A model generated the notes under the pieces. That model was not told where the DNA came from. It saw nothing but the letters and a program-made list of their open reading frames with translations, and searched no databases. A program made the position numbers and the translations under genes. Shown one piece after another: positions 9,659 to 19,268 of a stretch of DNA of 64,000 bases (its first letter is position 1; each line of letters starts with the position of its first letter). The DNA is from Acidobacteriota bacterium (GTDB lineage: Bacteria > Acidobacteriota > Vicinamibacteria > Vicinamibacterales > UBA2999): positions 186,001 to 250,000 of the forward strand of contig CANKJK010000004.1 of the NCBI GenBank assembly GCA_947482665.1. The letters are read 5' to 3'.

Positions 9659-10579
9659 TTAGTAGGTGAAGCCGAGCCCGCCGGAGACGATCGTCTTGTG
9701 GTCCTTCCCCGCGTTGAAGACCTTCAGTGAATCACCGAGCTTCTGGAACTCGACGCCCGCGTGGACGTTCCAGGAGCCGTAGCCGGCGGCCACGCCCTTG
9801 ATGGGTGCCGTCACGACGCCGCCCACGCTGAAGTAGCCGAACTTCGAGTCCTTCCCCGTGCCCGGGGCTTCGTAGTAGTTGCCGGCGCTCAGCGCCACCT
9901 TCACCGGAATCGCGAGGCTGGCCGCCGCTCCGGAGTAGCCGGGTGCCACGCCCAGTTCCACGTATTTGCCGGCCTTGGCGCCACCGTCAGCCTGGCCTGA
10001 GCCGGGCTTGGTGTTCATTTCGAAGGCGCTGATCACATACGGATGCAGCGCGCCCTTGCCGAGGGCCGCGCTGTCGTCAACCGACAGCTTGAACATGACT
10101 TCCTTAACCGTGCTGAAGCCGTTGTTCGGGCTCGTGTAGGCCGTGTAGGTGGTGGCGAGGCTCGTGCCGCCGCCAAAGCCGAGGCCGAGCGTGGCGTAGA
10201 AGTCGGACTCGTACCACAGCTTGCCGCAGGCGCATCCGAGGCCGGACTTCTTCGAGTCCATGCCGGCATTACCGGTGTGGAGGCTGTTCCAGGTGCCGAA
10301 GTTGAGGCCGACACTCTTGAGGCCGCCCTCGCCGGAGTAGGCCTTGATGCCGAGATCAACAGCAGGCCACATCATCACCTTCGTGTCGTCCTGCAGGATG
10401 CCCCGGAACATATAGGTGTTGATGAAGTCGAACGACCCCGTCAGGGTCAGATTCCCGGAGTTGGGCTTCGGCGGCTCTGGCGCGGCCTGAGCCGACGCGG
10501 TCTGCGCGGTCAGCCCTACGAGCGCCAGTGCTCCGGCCATTCCGCTGAGGCCCTTGAGAAACGATGTGGTCGATGACAT
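9659..10579 (-). CDS. TorF/TIGR02001-like putative outer-membrane porin
   Basis: Signal peptide; LTLTGSFDFINTYMFRGILQDD; alternating beta pattern ending GLGFTY; start re-set to ATG 10579. Confidence 0.7.
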   Translation of the reverse strand: MSSTTSFLKGLSGMAGALALVGLTAQTASAQAAPEPPKPNSGNLTLTGSFDFINTYMFRGILQDDTKVMMWPAVDLGIKAYSGEGGLKSVGLNFGTWNSLHTGNAGMDSKKSGLGCACGKLWYESDFYATLGLGFGGGTSLATTYTAYTSPNNGFSTVKEVMFKLSVDDSAALGKGALHPYVISAFEMNTKPGSGQADGGAKAGKYVELGVAPGYSGAAASLAIPVKVALSAGNYYEAPGTGKDSKFGYFSVGGVVTAPIKGVAAGYGSWNVHAGVEFQKLGDSLKVFNAGKDHKTIVSGGLGFTY

Positions 10580-10793
10580 GAAACTGCCTCCCCTGTTCAA
10601 GATGACGGCGGCGCGTGACGCGCCCTCCGCGGTGCAAACGAGAAACCCGGTCTGGCGCTCTCCGCCAAGGCAACCGTTGTCCCTGACCAGAGCAAGAGGC
10701 AGACCACTCCGAATCCGAGAGGGCCCCATCTGTCTAAGTCATTGTGTATAAAGGCTGTTATCTGATCTAAATGGCGAGAAGTGGTCATCCAGG

Positions 10794-10843
10794 TAGACGT
10801 ACATAGATGTGCGCTGTCTATCCAGACATGACGTGAATGTCTG
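10794..10843. promoter_or_regulatory. Intergenic inverted-repeat cluster (TAGAC..GTCTA and CAGACAT-7-ATGTCTG)
   Basis: TAGAC 10794-10798 / GTCTA 10816-10820; CAGACAT 10823-10829 / ATGTCTG 10837-10843, in an AT-richer intergenic gap. Confidence 0.4.
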
Positions 10844-11050
10844 TCAGGGGATACCCGGATCGGGCGTCTCATGGCTGCGAGGCCTCAGTGGCCTGGGGGT
10901 GTGTCGGTTGCCCGCGGTTCTGGCGTGGCCGCGCCGCAGCCTGAATAGTGGGGTGGAGCGCCTATTCCAGACGGTTATGTCTTTCGTACTGATAGAACGG
11001 CCAAAAGTGTCCCAGCTGTTCCTCGCGCACGGTGCGGTAGCATCCCCTGC

Positions 11051-11527
11051 ATGTCCAGTCGCTTCGCGCTCGTCCTGATGGCCGCCGTCTTTGCCGTGTC
11101 CTGTGCCCAGCCGAACGAGTCCTACGCACCGGGGCTCGGAGAGATCATGACGCTGCAGCAGATGCGGCACACCAAGCTCTGGCTGGCGGCGGAGGCCGGC
11201 AACTGGCCGCTGGCCGCCTATGAGTTGGATGAGTTGAACGAAGGATTCGAGGATGCCGTCCACTTCCACCCGACGCACAAGGACTCGCCCGTGCCGATTG
11301 CGGAAGTGGTCGAAAAGATCATGACGCAGCCGCTGAAGGATGCCCGCGCGGCTGTTGAGGCCAAGGACGCTGCGGCGTTTGCCCAGGCGTTTGACGCCGT
11401 CACTGACGGGTGCAACCGGTGCCACACGGCGACGAACTTCGGGTTCAACGTCGTGACGCGTCCAGCCGCAAACCCCTATCCGAATCAGGTCTTCGCGCTA
11501 CCCGCGGATTCGGCCGGGACTAAGTAG
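11051..11527 (+). CDS. Single-haem c-type cytochrome, putative lipoprotein
   Basis: Lipobox-like VFAVSCAQ; one CNRCH motif near the C-terminus; cytochrome c''/four-helix-like length. Confidence 0.7.
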   Translation: MSSRFALVLMAAVFAVSCAQPNESYAPGLGEIMTLQQMRHTKLWLAAEAGNWPLAAYELDELNEGFEDAVHFHPTHKDSPVPIAEVVEKIMTQPLKDARAAVEAKDAAAFAQAFDAVTDGCNRCHTATNFGFNVVTRPAANPYPNQVFALPADSAGTK

Positions 11528-12869
11528 CCGACGCCGCGTCCGGAAAACTCACCGCGACACGGGTGCCGCGGCCATCGGGACCGTCCGCGATCGTAACGGT
11601 GGCGCCGTGCACGGCAGCCACGCGGCTCACGATTGAGAGGCCCAGTCCGCTGCCGTCCGCGCGAGAACCGGCCACCCGGTAGAACCGTTCCATCACCCGC
11701 GCGCGTTGGTCCGGTGGAATGCCCCCACCGGAATCCGAGACGGAGAGCTGGACCCCGCCCCCGTCGCTGGTCAGCTCCACCATGACCTGGCCACCGTCCG
11801 GCGTGTAGCGGATGGCGTTGTCGACGAGATTCCGGACCAGCACCTGCAGCAGCGCCGCATGGCCCGACACTCGGATGCCGGGGCTACCGGTGAATGAGAT
11901 CTCGATACGGCGGCTCACGGCACCAGGGGCCGCCACGGCGACCACCTCAGTGACGAGGTCCGTGAGCACGACGGCCTCCGGTTGGCCTGGCGGCTGCGCA
12001 TCGAGCCGGGCCAGCGTCATGAGTTGAGCGACCAGATGAGCGGTCCTGTCGCAGGCGGCCATGACCTTATGGAGGACGGCCTCACGCTCGGCGGCATCCG
12101 AGGTGCCGAGCGCCACCTGCGCCTGTGCGCGGATGGCCGCGAGTGGCGTCCGAAGTTCATGCGCGGCATCCGCCGTGAACCGCCGTTCGTGCTCCATCGC
12201 GCGGGTGACCTCGGCGAAGAGTCCATTGAGACGCTTCAGCAAGGGCAGCAGCTCCGTTGGCACGCTGGCCAGGTCCAGCGGATCCAGGCGAGACGGAGCA
12301 CGGTGCCCGACGTCGTCTGCGACGCGGTCAAGCGGCCTGACGCCCTGGCGAACCGCGAACCACACGAGGAGCGCCAGAAACGGGACCGCGAGGAGGAGTG
12401 GCGCGAGCGACGCTTCGAGCATCTCCCGCGCGATGGCGACCCTGGCCTCCACCCGCTCCCCGACGTGAACCAACTGCTCATGCTCGCGGTCCCAGGCAGA
12501 GAACACACGCCACTGGCGACCCTCGATCTCCTGATCACTGAACCCGGCGCCCTGTCCGCCGAGTGGCGCCTCCGGCGCGTTCGCCGAGTGGAGGGACAAG
12601 CGAGTGCCGTGCTCCCAGACCTGAAACGCGACAGCGTTGGACACCGGGTACCCGATGTCAGCGTGTTCGGTATCGAATTCCTCGATCTCGTCTCCGGCCT
12701 GCGCGACGACCAGCGCCACCGACTGTGCGAGGTGGGCGTCGAGGAGTTCGTCGATCTCGTGCCGCGCCTTGACGTAGGTGGCCACCGTTGCGGCTGCCCA
12801 TACGAGGACGACCGCGCCGACCACGAGTACGGTGAGGCGAGCCTTGAGCGAGGGGGGCGCGCTCGTCAT
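11520..12869 (-). CDS. Sensor histidine kinase (QseC/PmrB-like)
   Basis: TM segments, DHp RRFTADAAHELRTPLAAI, N box LVRNLVDNAIRYTP, G box GSGLGLSIV; start re-set to ATG 12869. Confidence 0.92.
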   Translation of the reverse strand: MTSAPPSLKARLTVLVVGAVVLVWAAATVATYVKARHEIDELLDAHLAQSVALVVAQAGDEIEEFDTEHADIGYPVSNAVAFQVWEHGTRLSLHSANAPEAPLGGQGAGFSDQEIEGRQWRVFSAWDREHEQLVHVGERVEARVAIAREMLEASLAPLLLAVPFLALLVWFAVRQGVRPLDRVADDVGHRAPSRLDPLDLASVPTELLPLLKRLNGLFAEVTRAMEHERRFTADAAHELRTPLAAIRAQAQVALGTSDAAEREAVLHKVMAACDRTAHLVAQLMTLARLDAQPPGQPEAVVLTDLVTEVVAVAAPGAVSRRIEISFTGSPGIRVSGHAALLQVLVRNLVDNAIRYTPDGGQVMVELTSDGGGVQLSVSDSGGGIPPDQRARVMERFYRVAGSRADGSGLGLSIVSRVAAVHGATVTIADGPDGRGTRVAVSFPDAASAT

Positions 12870-12871
12870 CC

Positions 12872-13540
12872 TCACGCCTCCGGCTGTTGCGGCAGCAGAT
12901 ATCCCACGCCTCGCACCGTGCGGATGTGGTCCGCACCAAGCTTCCGGCGCAGGTGGTGGATGAAGACCTCCACCGTGTTGCTCTCCACTTCCTGCCCCCA
13001 CTCGTAGAGATGCTCTTCCAGCTGGGCCCGGGTCAGGACCTGGCCGGCGTGGCGCATCAGCGCATGCAGCAGCGCGAATTCCCTGGCGGACAAATCGACC
13101 GGAGCACCCGCGAGCGTCAGCGTGCGGGCGGCCGGATCCAGGACAAGCTCGCCGAGCGTGATGGTGGGCGTCGCGCGGCCCGTCGCCCGGCGGACCAGGG
13201 CCCGCAGGCGGGCGGCCAGCTCTCCGAGATCGAACGGCTTGACGGCGTAGTCATCGGCTCCGGCGTCGAGACCGCGGATCCGATCCTCGACGGCGTCTCT
13301 GGCGGTCAGTATCAGCACCGGCGTCCGGTTTCCAGCGGCCCGCATGGTGCGCAGCACGTCGAGCCCGGTCCGGCCGGGAAGCCCGAGATCAAGCACGAGG
13401 GCCGCAAAGGTTTCGGTGCCGACCGCCGCCTCCGCCGCGCCTCCGTCGGTGACCCACTCGACCGCGAAGCCCGCCTGCCGGAGTCCTGCCTGGACGGCAT
13501 CTCCCAGCAGGCGGTCGTCTTCGACCAGTAATATCCGCAC
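12872..13540 (-). CDS. OmpR-family response regulator (QseB/PmrA-like)
   Basis: MRILLVEDDRLLGDAVQAGL, LVLDLGLPG, VLILTARD, KPFDLGEL; winged helix ESNTVEVFIHHLRRKLGADHIRTVRGVGYLL. Confidence 0.95.
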   Translation of the reverse strand: MRILLVEDDRLLGDAVQAGLRQAGFAVEWVTDGGAAEAAVGTETFAALVLDLGLPGRTGLDVLRTMRAAGNRTPVLILTARDAVEDRIRGLDAGADDYAVKPFDLGELAARLRALVRRATGRATPTITLGELVLDPAARTLTLAGAPVDLSAREFALLHALMRHAGQVLTRAQLEEHLYEWGQEVESNTVEVFIHHLRRKLGADHIRTVRGVGYLLPQQPEA

Positions 13541-13555
13541 CAGCCTGTCGCTCCC

Positions 13556-14104
13556 TCAGGGCCTTCCCCCAGACGCGCGCTTCCAGCCGGTCACCATCGC
13601 TCCCACCAGGTTCTCGCGATGGCGGACGCTGGCGAGGATGACGCCGGCCACGTGAATGCCCACTAGCGTGAGCATCGCACAGGCGGAGGCGCCGTGAAGC
13701 TCGGGCATCCACTCACCGCCGACGTCCTGGTAGGCCAGCCACCCTGTGAGGCTGGTTGTGAGGCCGAGCGCCAGCAATCCCACGATGGCGGCGCCGCCCG
13801 CCGGGTTGTGGCCGATGTGGTGTTCGGGCGTGGAGGAGAACACCGCCCTCATGTAGCGCCACACGGCGGCCGGGCCTGTGATGAACTCGCGGAACCGCGC
13901 ATACGGGCTGCCCACGAATCCCCAGACGACTCGGAAGAGCACCAGCGCGACCACCGCGAGGCCGAGCCGCACGTGGGTGAGCCGCAGCCATTCGCTGTCA
14001 GCCGTGAGCATCGCGCCGATGAAGGCCGAGGCCAGCAGCCAATGGCCGAGTCGGACGGGCACGTCCCACACGAAGACGCGCCTGAGCGGCAGCGGGGCGC
14101 TCAC
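13556..14104 (-). CDS. Cytochrome b561-type membrane protein
   Basis: VFVWDVPVRLGHWLLASAF...YMRAVFSSTPEHHIGHNPAGG...GVHVAGVILASVRHRENLVGAMVTGWKR; GTG start at 14104 overlapping the upstream stop (GTGA). Confidence 0.88.
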   Translation of the reverse strand: MSAPLPLRRVFVWDVPVRLGHWLLASAFIGAMLTADSEWLRLTHVRLGLAVVALVLFRVVWGFVGSPYARFREFITGPAAVWRYMRAVFSSTPEHHIGHNPAGGAAIVGLLALGLTTSLTGWLAYQDVGGEWMPELHGASACAMLTLVGIHVAGVILASVRHRENLVGAMVTGWKRASGGRP

Positions 14105-14571
14105 CGGCGTCTCCCGCCGCTGGTGCCGGAAAGGTCGTCGCTGAAGTTGTTGCTCTCGGCGCCGGTGTGGCAGGCGGTGCAGTTGGACGGGCTCTTGATC
14201 TCCGGCCGCTTCCAGGTCGAGGCTGCAACCTCCCGATGCTCTCGAATGAACCACGGTGATGTGGTGATCCTGAGCGGGACCGGGCCTCCCGTGCTGCGCA
14301 CGGCCCGCATGCCCGCGTTGGCGACCAGAAACCGTTCGATGGCTGCCGCGGCTGGCGCGTCGACGGTGGCATCGGTGCCGAAATGGGATTTCAGGCCCGC
14401 CATGATGGCCTTCCAGGATTCGGCGGGCAGCAGTCGGGCGGGGTACGCCATGTGGCAGGCGGCGCACTCTTCCTTCCAGAGAGCCGCAGGCGTGGGAGTT
14501 TGGCTAGGTTGCCCAGCCACGGCGGACCCTGCCCACAGCAACAGCATCGTCATCGGAATAGAACGAGTCAT
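14101..14571 (-). CDS. Dihaem cytochrome c (DHC family)
   Basis: CAACHMAYPARLLPAESWKAIMAGLKSHFGTDA...FIREHREV...CTACHTGAESNNFSDD; two CxxCH. Confidence 0.92.
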   Translation of the reverse strand: MTRSIPMTMLLLWAGSAVAGQPSQTPTPAALWKEECAACHMAYPARLLPAESWKAIMAGLKSHFGTDATVDAPAAAAIERFLVANAGMRAVRSTGGPVPLRITTSPWFIREHREVAASTWKRPEIKSPSNCTACHTGAESNNFSDDLSGTSGGRRR

Positions 14572-14582
14572 GGGATGTCTCC

Positions 14583-14990
14583 TTAGCGGATGGACAGCAG
14601 CCAGGCCACGACATCGGCCTTCTCACGAGGCGTGCATTCACGGTTGAGCACGTCGCTGCAGTTACGGCGGAACCACTTGTCGACCTTGGCCGGGTCCGTC
14701 AGCCGGTCAGGTTGCGCAGCCGGAGCCAGGGGTTGGATGAGCTTGCCGGTCGCCGCGTGCTTGCCCTGCGCCTTCGGATCCGGCGTGTGACAGCTGCTGC
14801 AGCTCCAGGCGGTGGCGTGCTTCGCCGTGAAGAAGGCGGCGCCGCGCGCCGCGGTCGGCACAAACGAGGCGTCGGCCGAACGAGCCGCGTTCTCAAAACG
14901 CGAGAGGAACTCACGCGGGGCCGCCGCGGACACCGCGCCCCCGATGGAGAGTGCCGCCGTGGCGAGCGCGAGTGGGATCAGGTGTGTCAT
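14583..14990 (-). CDS. DUF1924 / sphaeroides haem protein (SHP)-like monohaem cytochrome c
   Basis: GAAFFTAKHATAWSCSSCHTPDPKAQGKHAATGKLIQPLAP...FRRNCSDVLNRECTPREKADVVAWLLS. Confidence 0.92.
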   Translation of the reverse strand: MTHLIPLALATAALSIGGAVSAAAPREFLSRFENAARSADASFVPTAARGAAFFTAKHATAWSCSSCHTPDPKAQGKHAATGKLIQPLAPAAQPDRLTDPAKVDKWFRRNCSDVLNRECTPREKADVVAWLLSIR

Positions 14991-15033
14991 GGCTGCCTCC
15001 AGATGCGAACTGGAGACAGGCTACGCAGGCTGT

Positions 15034-15050
15034 CTTAACCGGACCTTAAG
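15034..15050. promoter_or_regulatory. Direct-repeat response-regulator box CTTAA-N6-CTTAA
   Basis: CTTAACCGGACCTTAAG, 11-bp period; same architecture as PmrA/QseB boxes; between the SHP gene (-) and the DinB gene (+). Confidence 0.5.
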
Positions 15051-15101
15051 GCCGCGGCTCAGCGGCAGGGCCGCGTATACTTCGCGCCTGGAGGATTTCT
15101 G

Positions 15102-15635
15102 ATGAAAACTGTTCTTCGTCTGTCGTTTGCGCTGGCTGCGGCCGCGCTCGTCGCCACACCGGCTTTCGCGCAGAAGGCTGACGTCAAGGCCGAGGTCATG
15201 AATGACTGGGCCGCCATGAAGACCGCGATGGTCAAGATCACCAACGAGATGCCCGAGGACAAGTTCGGGTTCAAGGCCACGCCCGCCCAGCGCAGCTACG
15301 GCGAACAGGCGATGCATATCGCCGGTGCCAACGTGAACTTCCTGAAGACGCTCGGTGGCAAGACGGCCGCGCCTACGATCAACCCGAAGGCCACGTCCAA
15401 GGCCGAAATCGTCAAGGCGCTCGAGGATTCGTTCGACTACGGCACGGCCGTGCTCAATGAGCAGACGGCGGATTCGATTCTCGAACAGGTGAAGGTGCCG
15501 CCGTTCATGGGCGGGATGGCGAGCCGCGCGCGCGTGGCGAACTTCCTCATCGGCCACGCCTGGGACATCTACGGCCAGATGGTCGTGTATCTGCGGCTGA
15601 ACGGCCACGTGCCGCCGGCCAGCCAGCGCCCGTAG
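15102..15635 (+). CDS. Secreted DinB-family protein
   Basis: Signal peptide then DWAAMKTAMVKITNEMPEDKFGFKATPAQRSYGEQAMHIAGANVNFL...HAWDIYGQMVVYLRLNGHVPPAS. Confidence 0.85.
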   Translation: MKTVLRLSFALAAAALVATPAFAQKADVKAEVMNDWAAMKTAMVKITNEMPEDKFGFKATPAQRSYGEQAMHIAGANVNFLKTLGGKTAAPTINPKATSKAEIVKALEDSFDYGTAVLNEQTADSILEQVKVPPFMGGMASRARVANFLIGHAWDIYGQMVVYLRLNGHVPPASQRP

Positions 15636-15743
15636 GTTCGATTCTTCTCCGCGGCTGCCTGTTTCCGCGCCGGCAACGGGCAGCCGCGCTCCCCTGTCAG
15701 AGCGTGATCTGCTGACTCACGTCTATTTGATATTCGTTTCACA

Positions 15744-16598
15744 TTGATAGTAGCGTCCCTCCCGGTGAGAGACCTGAGCGAGCGCGACGCCGTGCGTCCG
15801 GCCGGTCGCCGCTGGTGTGGCGTGGCCGCAGTGCTTCTGCTGCTGGCGACGAATGCCACGGCCCAGACAGGCGCCGCCGCTGCCAGCCTCACCATTGCGG
15901 CCGCCGCAGACCTTCAAGGCGTGCTGCCCCTCGTGATTGGGCAATTCCAGCGGGCGACAGGGCGAACCGTCTCGGCCACCTACGGATCGTCTGGCAACTT
16001 CTATACGCAGATTCAGCACGGCGCGCCGTTTGACCTCTTTCTCTCGGCGGACATCGACTATCCGAACCGCCTCATCACTGAGCGTCTCGTCGAGCCTGAT
16101 TCGCTGTTTCGCTACGCGACGGGCCGTATCGTCCTCTGGTGGCGCAAAGGTCGCGCATTGGACCCGACACGTGGTTTGGACGCCCTGAGAGATCCGCGCG
16201 TGCGTCGCATCGCCATTGCGAATCCCGACCACGCGCCGTACGGCCGCGCGGCCGTGGCGGCACTCCGAAAGGCGCATCTGCTGGAGCAGGTGCAGGCGAA
16301 GCTGGTGCGAGGGGAGAACGTGGCGCAGGCCGCCCAGTTCGTTGAGTCAGGGAATGCGGATGCGGGCATCATCGCGCTGTCACTTGCGCTGTCGCCAGCG
16401 CTGCGGACGAGCGGCTCCTACTACGAGATTCCCGCCACTGAGCACCCTCCGATCGTCCAGGCCGCCGTGGTGGTCAGCGCGTCGCGGCAGAAGTCGGCTG
16501 CGCGCGAGTTCCTGCGTTTCCTGCGGGCGCCCGAGGTGATGAGCCTGATGGCGACCTTCGGGTTTGTCCGCCCGCCGTCGGACGAGGCAGCGAAGTAG
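15744..16598 (+). CDS. modA: Molybdate ABC transporter substrate-binding protein
   Basis: LTIAAAADLQGVLPLVIGQFQRATGRTVSATYGSSGNFYTQIQHGAPFDLFLSADIDYPNRL; first codon is TTG, true start uncertain (GTG 15765 also possible). Confidence 0.92.
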   Translation: MIVASLPVRDLSERDAVRPAGRRWCGVAAVLLLLATNATAQTGAAAASLTIAAAADLQGVLPLVIGQFQRATGRTVSATYGSSGNFYTQIQHGAPFDLFLSADIDYPNRLITERLVEPDSLFRYATGRIVLWWRKGRALDPTRGLDALRDPRVRRIAIANPDHAPYGRAAVAALRKAHLLEQVQAKLVRGENVAQAAQFVESGNADAGIIALSLALSPALRTSGSYYEIPATEHPPIVQAAVVVSASRQKSAAREFLRFLRAPEVMSLMATFGFVRPPSDEAAK

Positions 16599-16602
16599 CG
16601 AC

Positions 16603-17274
16603 ATGGACTGGCAGGCCATCGGTCTGAGCGTGCGACTGGCCACGCTCGTCTGCGCCATCCTCCTCATCCTGGGGCTGCCGATCGCCTACTGGCTCACCTT
16701 CTCGCGGCGGCGCTGGACCTTCCTGGTCGAGTCCGTCGTGGCGTTGCCACTCGTGCTGCCGCCGACCGTGCTGGGCTTCTACGTCTTGATGGCCATCGGC
16801 GCACGAAGCCCGGTTGGCCGTGCGTGGGAGCACTGGACCGGCCACGGCCTCGCGTTCACATTTGAGGGGCTCGTGCTGGCCTCGATCCTCTACAGTCTGC
16901 CCTTCGCCGTGCAGCCCATCGCCGCGGCGTTCTCGCAGGTGGATGTCAGTCTCCTTGAGGCGTCAGCGCTGCTCGGCAGCTCCCGCTGGCGGACCTTCAC
17001 GCGGGTTCTGGCACCGCTCTCGCTTCAGGGCATCATCACCGGCGCCGTGCTCAGCTTCGCGCATACCCTCGGGGAATTCGGCGTCGTGCTGATGGTCGGC
17101 GGCAACCTCCCCGGCGTGACGCGCACGGTGTCCATCGCCATCTACGACCAGGTGCAGGGCTTTGACTACGCGGCGGCCAACGCCACCGCGCTTCTCCTGC
17201 TCGTGTTTTCTTTTGCGGTGCTGTCGGTCGTCTATGGGCTGACGCGCAAGCCCTGGTCCGTGACGCGTTCATGA
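16603..17274 (+). CDS. modB: Molybdate ABC transporter permease
   Basis: ALPLVLPPTVLGFYVLM...FSFAHTLGEFGVVLMVGGNLPGVTRTVSIAIYDQVQ; start re-set to ATG 16603. Confidence 0.95.
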   Translation: MDWQAIGLSVRLATLVCAILLILGLPIAYWLTFSRRRWTFLVESVVALPLVLPPTVLGFYVLMAIGARSPVGRAWEHWTGHGLAFTFEGLVLASILYSLPFAVQPIAAAFSQVDVSLLEASALLGSSRWRTFTRVLAPLSLQGIITGAVLSFAHTLGEFGVVLMVGGNLPGVTRTVSIAIYDQVQGFDYAAANATALLLLVFSFAVLSVVYGLTRKPWSVTRS

Positions 17275-18356
17275 CGACCTTGCGAGCGGTCATCCGGGCG
17301 AGGGTGTCGGCCGACTTCCTGCTCGACGTCGATCTGGCGGTCGAGCCAGGCATCACGATGCTGTTTGGCGCGTCCGGATCTGGCAAGACCACGGTGCTGC
17401 GCTGCCTCGCCGGACTTCGCACGCCCGAATCCGGGCGCATCACGATCGGCGACCGCGTGCTCTTTGCGGCCGACACGGGTGTGGACGTGCCGCCCCAGCA
17501 GCGGAACGTGGGCTATGTGTTTCAGCAGCTCGCCCTCTTCCCGCACCTCACCGTCGAACAGAACATCCACTACGGCCTGTCCGCACTCGATCAGGACACT
17601 CGGCGCGCCCGCTCCCGGGAGATTGCGGCGTCCTTCCGCATCGAGCCCCTGCTCCAGCGCCGGCCCGACCAGCTCTCCGGCGGGGAGCGTCAGCGCGCGG
17701 CGCTGGCCCGGTCACTGGTGACGAATCCGCAGGTGCTTCTGCTGGATGAGCCGCTCTCGGCGCTGGACCATGCGTCGCAGTCCCGGATCATCGAAGACCT
17801 TCGTAACTGGAACGCCGCACGGGGCATCCCGATCCTCTATGTCACCCACTCACACCGTGAGGTGTTCGCGCTCGGTGCCCGCGTGATCGTGCTGGAGCGC
17901 GGCACCGTTCTGGCCGACGGTCTTCCCGAGCACGTGCTCGAGGCGCCCGAGCAGGAGTCCCTTGCACGGTTGACCGGGCACGAGAACGTGCTCGATGCCG
18001 TTGTCGAGAGCATTCGGCCAGATGCCGCCACGATGCAGTGTCGCCTCTCGCGGAGCGACGTCGAGCTGGAGGTGCCCCGCGCGAAGGGCGAACCGGGCTC
18101 GTCCGTCCGCATTGCCATCCGTGCCGGCGACATTCTGCTGGCCACGGAGCCGCCGCGCGGGATCAGTGCCCGCAATGTGATCGCGGGCACGATCGGGGCG
18201 CTCCGACGCGAAGGCGCGACGGTAATTCTCCAGGTGGATACCGGTGTTCCCTTCGAGGTCCACGTGACGCCCGGAGCCAGCGAGTCGCTTGGGTTGGCCG
18301 TGGGGCGGCCCGTCTGGCTCGTCATCAAGACCCACTCCTGCCGAACAGTTGTGTAG
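17271..18356 (+). CDS. modC: Molybdate ABC transporter ATP-binding protein
   Basis: GASGSGKTTVLR, LSGGERQRAALARSL, LLLDEPLSALD; C-terminal molybdate-binding domain. Confidence 0.95.
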   Translation: MTTLRAVIRARVSADFLLDVDLAVEPGITMLFGASGSGKTTVLRCLAGLRTPESGRITIGDRVLFAADTGVDVPPQQRNVGYVFQQLALFPHLTVEQNIHYGLSALDQDTRRARSREIAASFRIEPLLQRRPDQLSGGERQRAALARSLVTNPQVLLLDEPLSALDHASQSRIIEDLRNWNAARGIPILYVTHSHREVFALGARVIVLERGTVLADGLPEHVLEAPEQESLARLTGHENVLDAVVESIRPDAATMQCRLSRSDVELEVPRAKGEPGSSVRIAIRAGDILLATEPPRGISARNVIAGTIGALRREGATVILQVDTGVPFEVHVTPGASESLGLAVGRPVWLVIKTHSCRTVV

Positions 18357-18445
18357 CCTTCGCCGACGCGCGCAAGCCGGGCACACTGCGGCGTCTCGAT
18401 CGGGAAGGGCTCCCGACGGCCGGGTTACGATACAGTTCCAACGAC

Positions 18446-19264
18446 ATGAAGCACTGGTCTTGGCGTTCTGCGGTGTCGTGCGCGGTCGTGTCCGCGGCGG
18501 CTGGAGTGGTGCTGGTGGCCGGGCAGGCCAACGACCCGAGGCCCAAGCTGCCACCGTTCGTGGCAGGACCGCCCCCGGGGATGAAGAATCCCCCCAGGCC
18601 AGTGACGCCGCCGAAGGCGCCGTCGGGCGTTCGGACTCCGCCTCCCTCCGCGCCATCCCGCGTCGAGAAGCTGAGTGAGTCGACGCTGCGCATTGGCGCC
18701 ATCTACGTCGACCTCGCGAAGAAGGAAATGGTGGTCCCGGGCACCATCAATGACGTGATGGTGTTGGAGTTCCTGCTGAACACCAAGAGCGGCTACAAGA
18801 GCTACGAGAGCGCGATCGAGGCGGATTGCACCGCACTGGACTTCAACGTCGCGCTGGTCCTGATCGGCTTGGACGAAGAGCGGTCCAGTGCCCGCCCCCG
18901 CTTTCACTTTGACCCTGTCACCCCGCAGGGCGACGGCGTCGAGATGTCCGTCGCCTGGCGCACCGCCGCCGGTGAGCGTCGCGTCAAGATTGAGGAGCTG
19001 ATCTACAACGAGGGGAACAAGCAGACGCTCCCGGCCGGCCACTGGGTGTACACCGGACCGCGGTTCATGCCGAATTCCAAGGCGCTGATGGCCGACGTGG
19101 ACGGCGTCCTTGTCGGGTTCGTCCACACCCCGGCCACGCTCATCGAACGCGCCGAAGCCGTGCCGGGTCCCTACGGGAACGCCAAGCTCAACCCGACCCT
19201 TGGTCTCAATCCAGGTACCCCGGTGCTGGTGACCATCAAGGCGCTGCCCCCGGCCGCGCGCTGA
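18446..19264 (+). CDS. Secreted YdjY-like domain protein
   Basis: Signal peptide; RIGAIYVDLAKKEMVVPGTIN...LEFLLNTKSGYKSYESAIEADCTALDFNVALVLIGLD; start re-set to ATG 18446. Confidence 0.65.
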   Translation: MKHWSWRSAVSCAVVSAAAGVVLVAGQANDPRPKLPPFVAGPPPGMKNPPRPVTPPKAPSGVRTPPPSAPSRVEKLSESTLRIGAIYVDLAKKEMVVPGTINDVMVLEFLLNTKSGYKSYESAIEADCTALDFNVALVLIGLDEERSSARPRFHFDPVTPQGDGVEMSVAWRTAAGERRVKIEELIYNEGNKQTLPAGHWVYTGPRFMPNSKALMADVDGVLVGFVHTPATLIERAEAVPGPYGNAKLNPTLGLNPGTPVLVTIKALPPAAR

Positions 19265-19268
19265 GACG

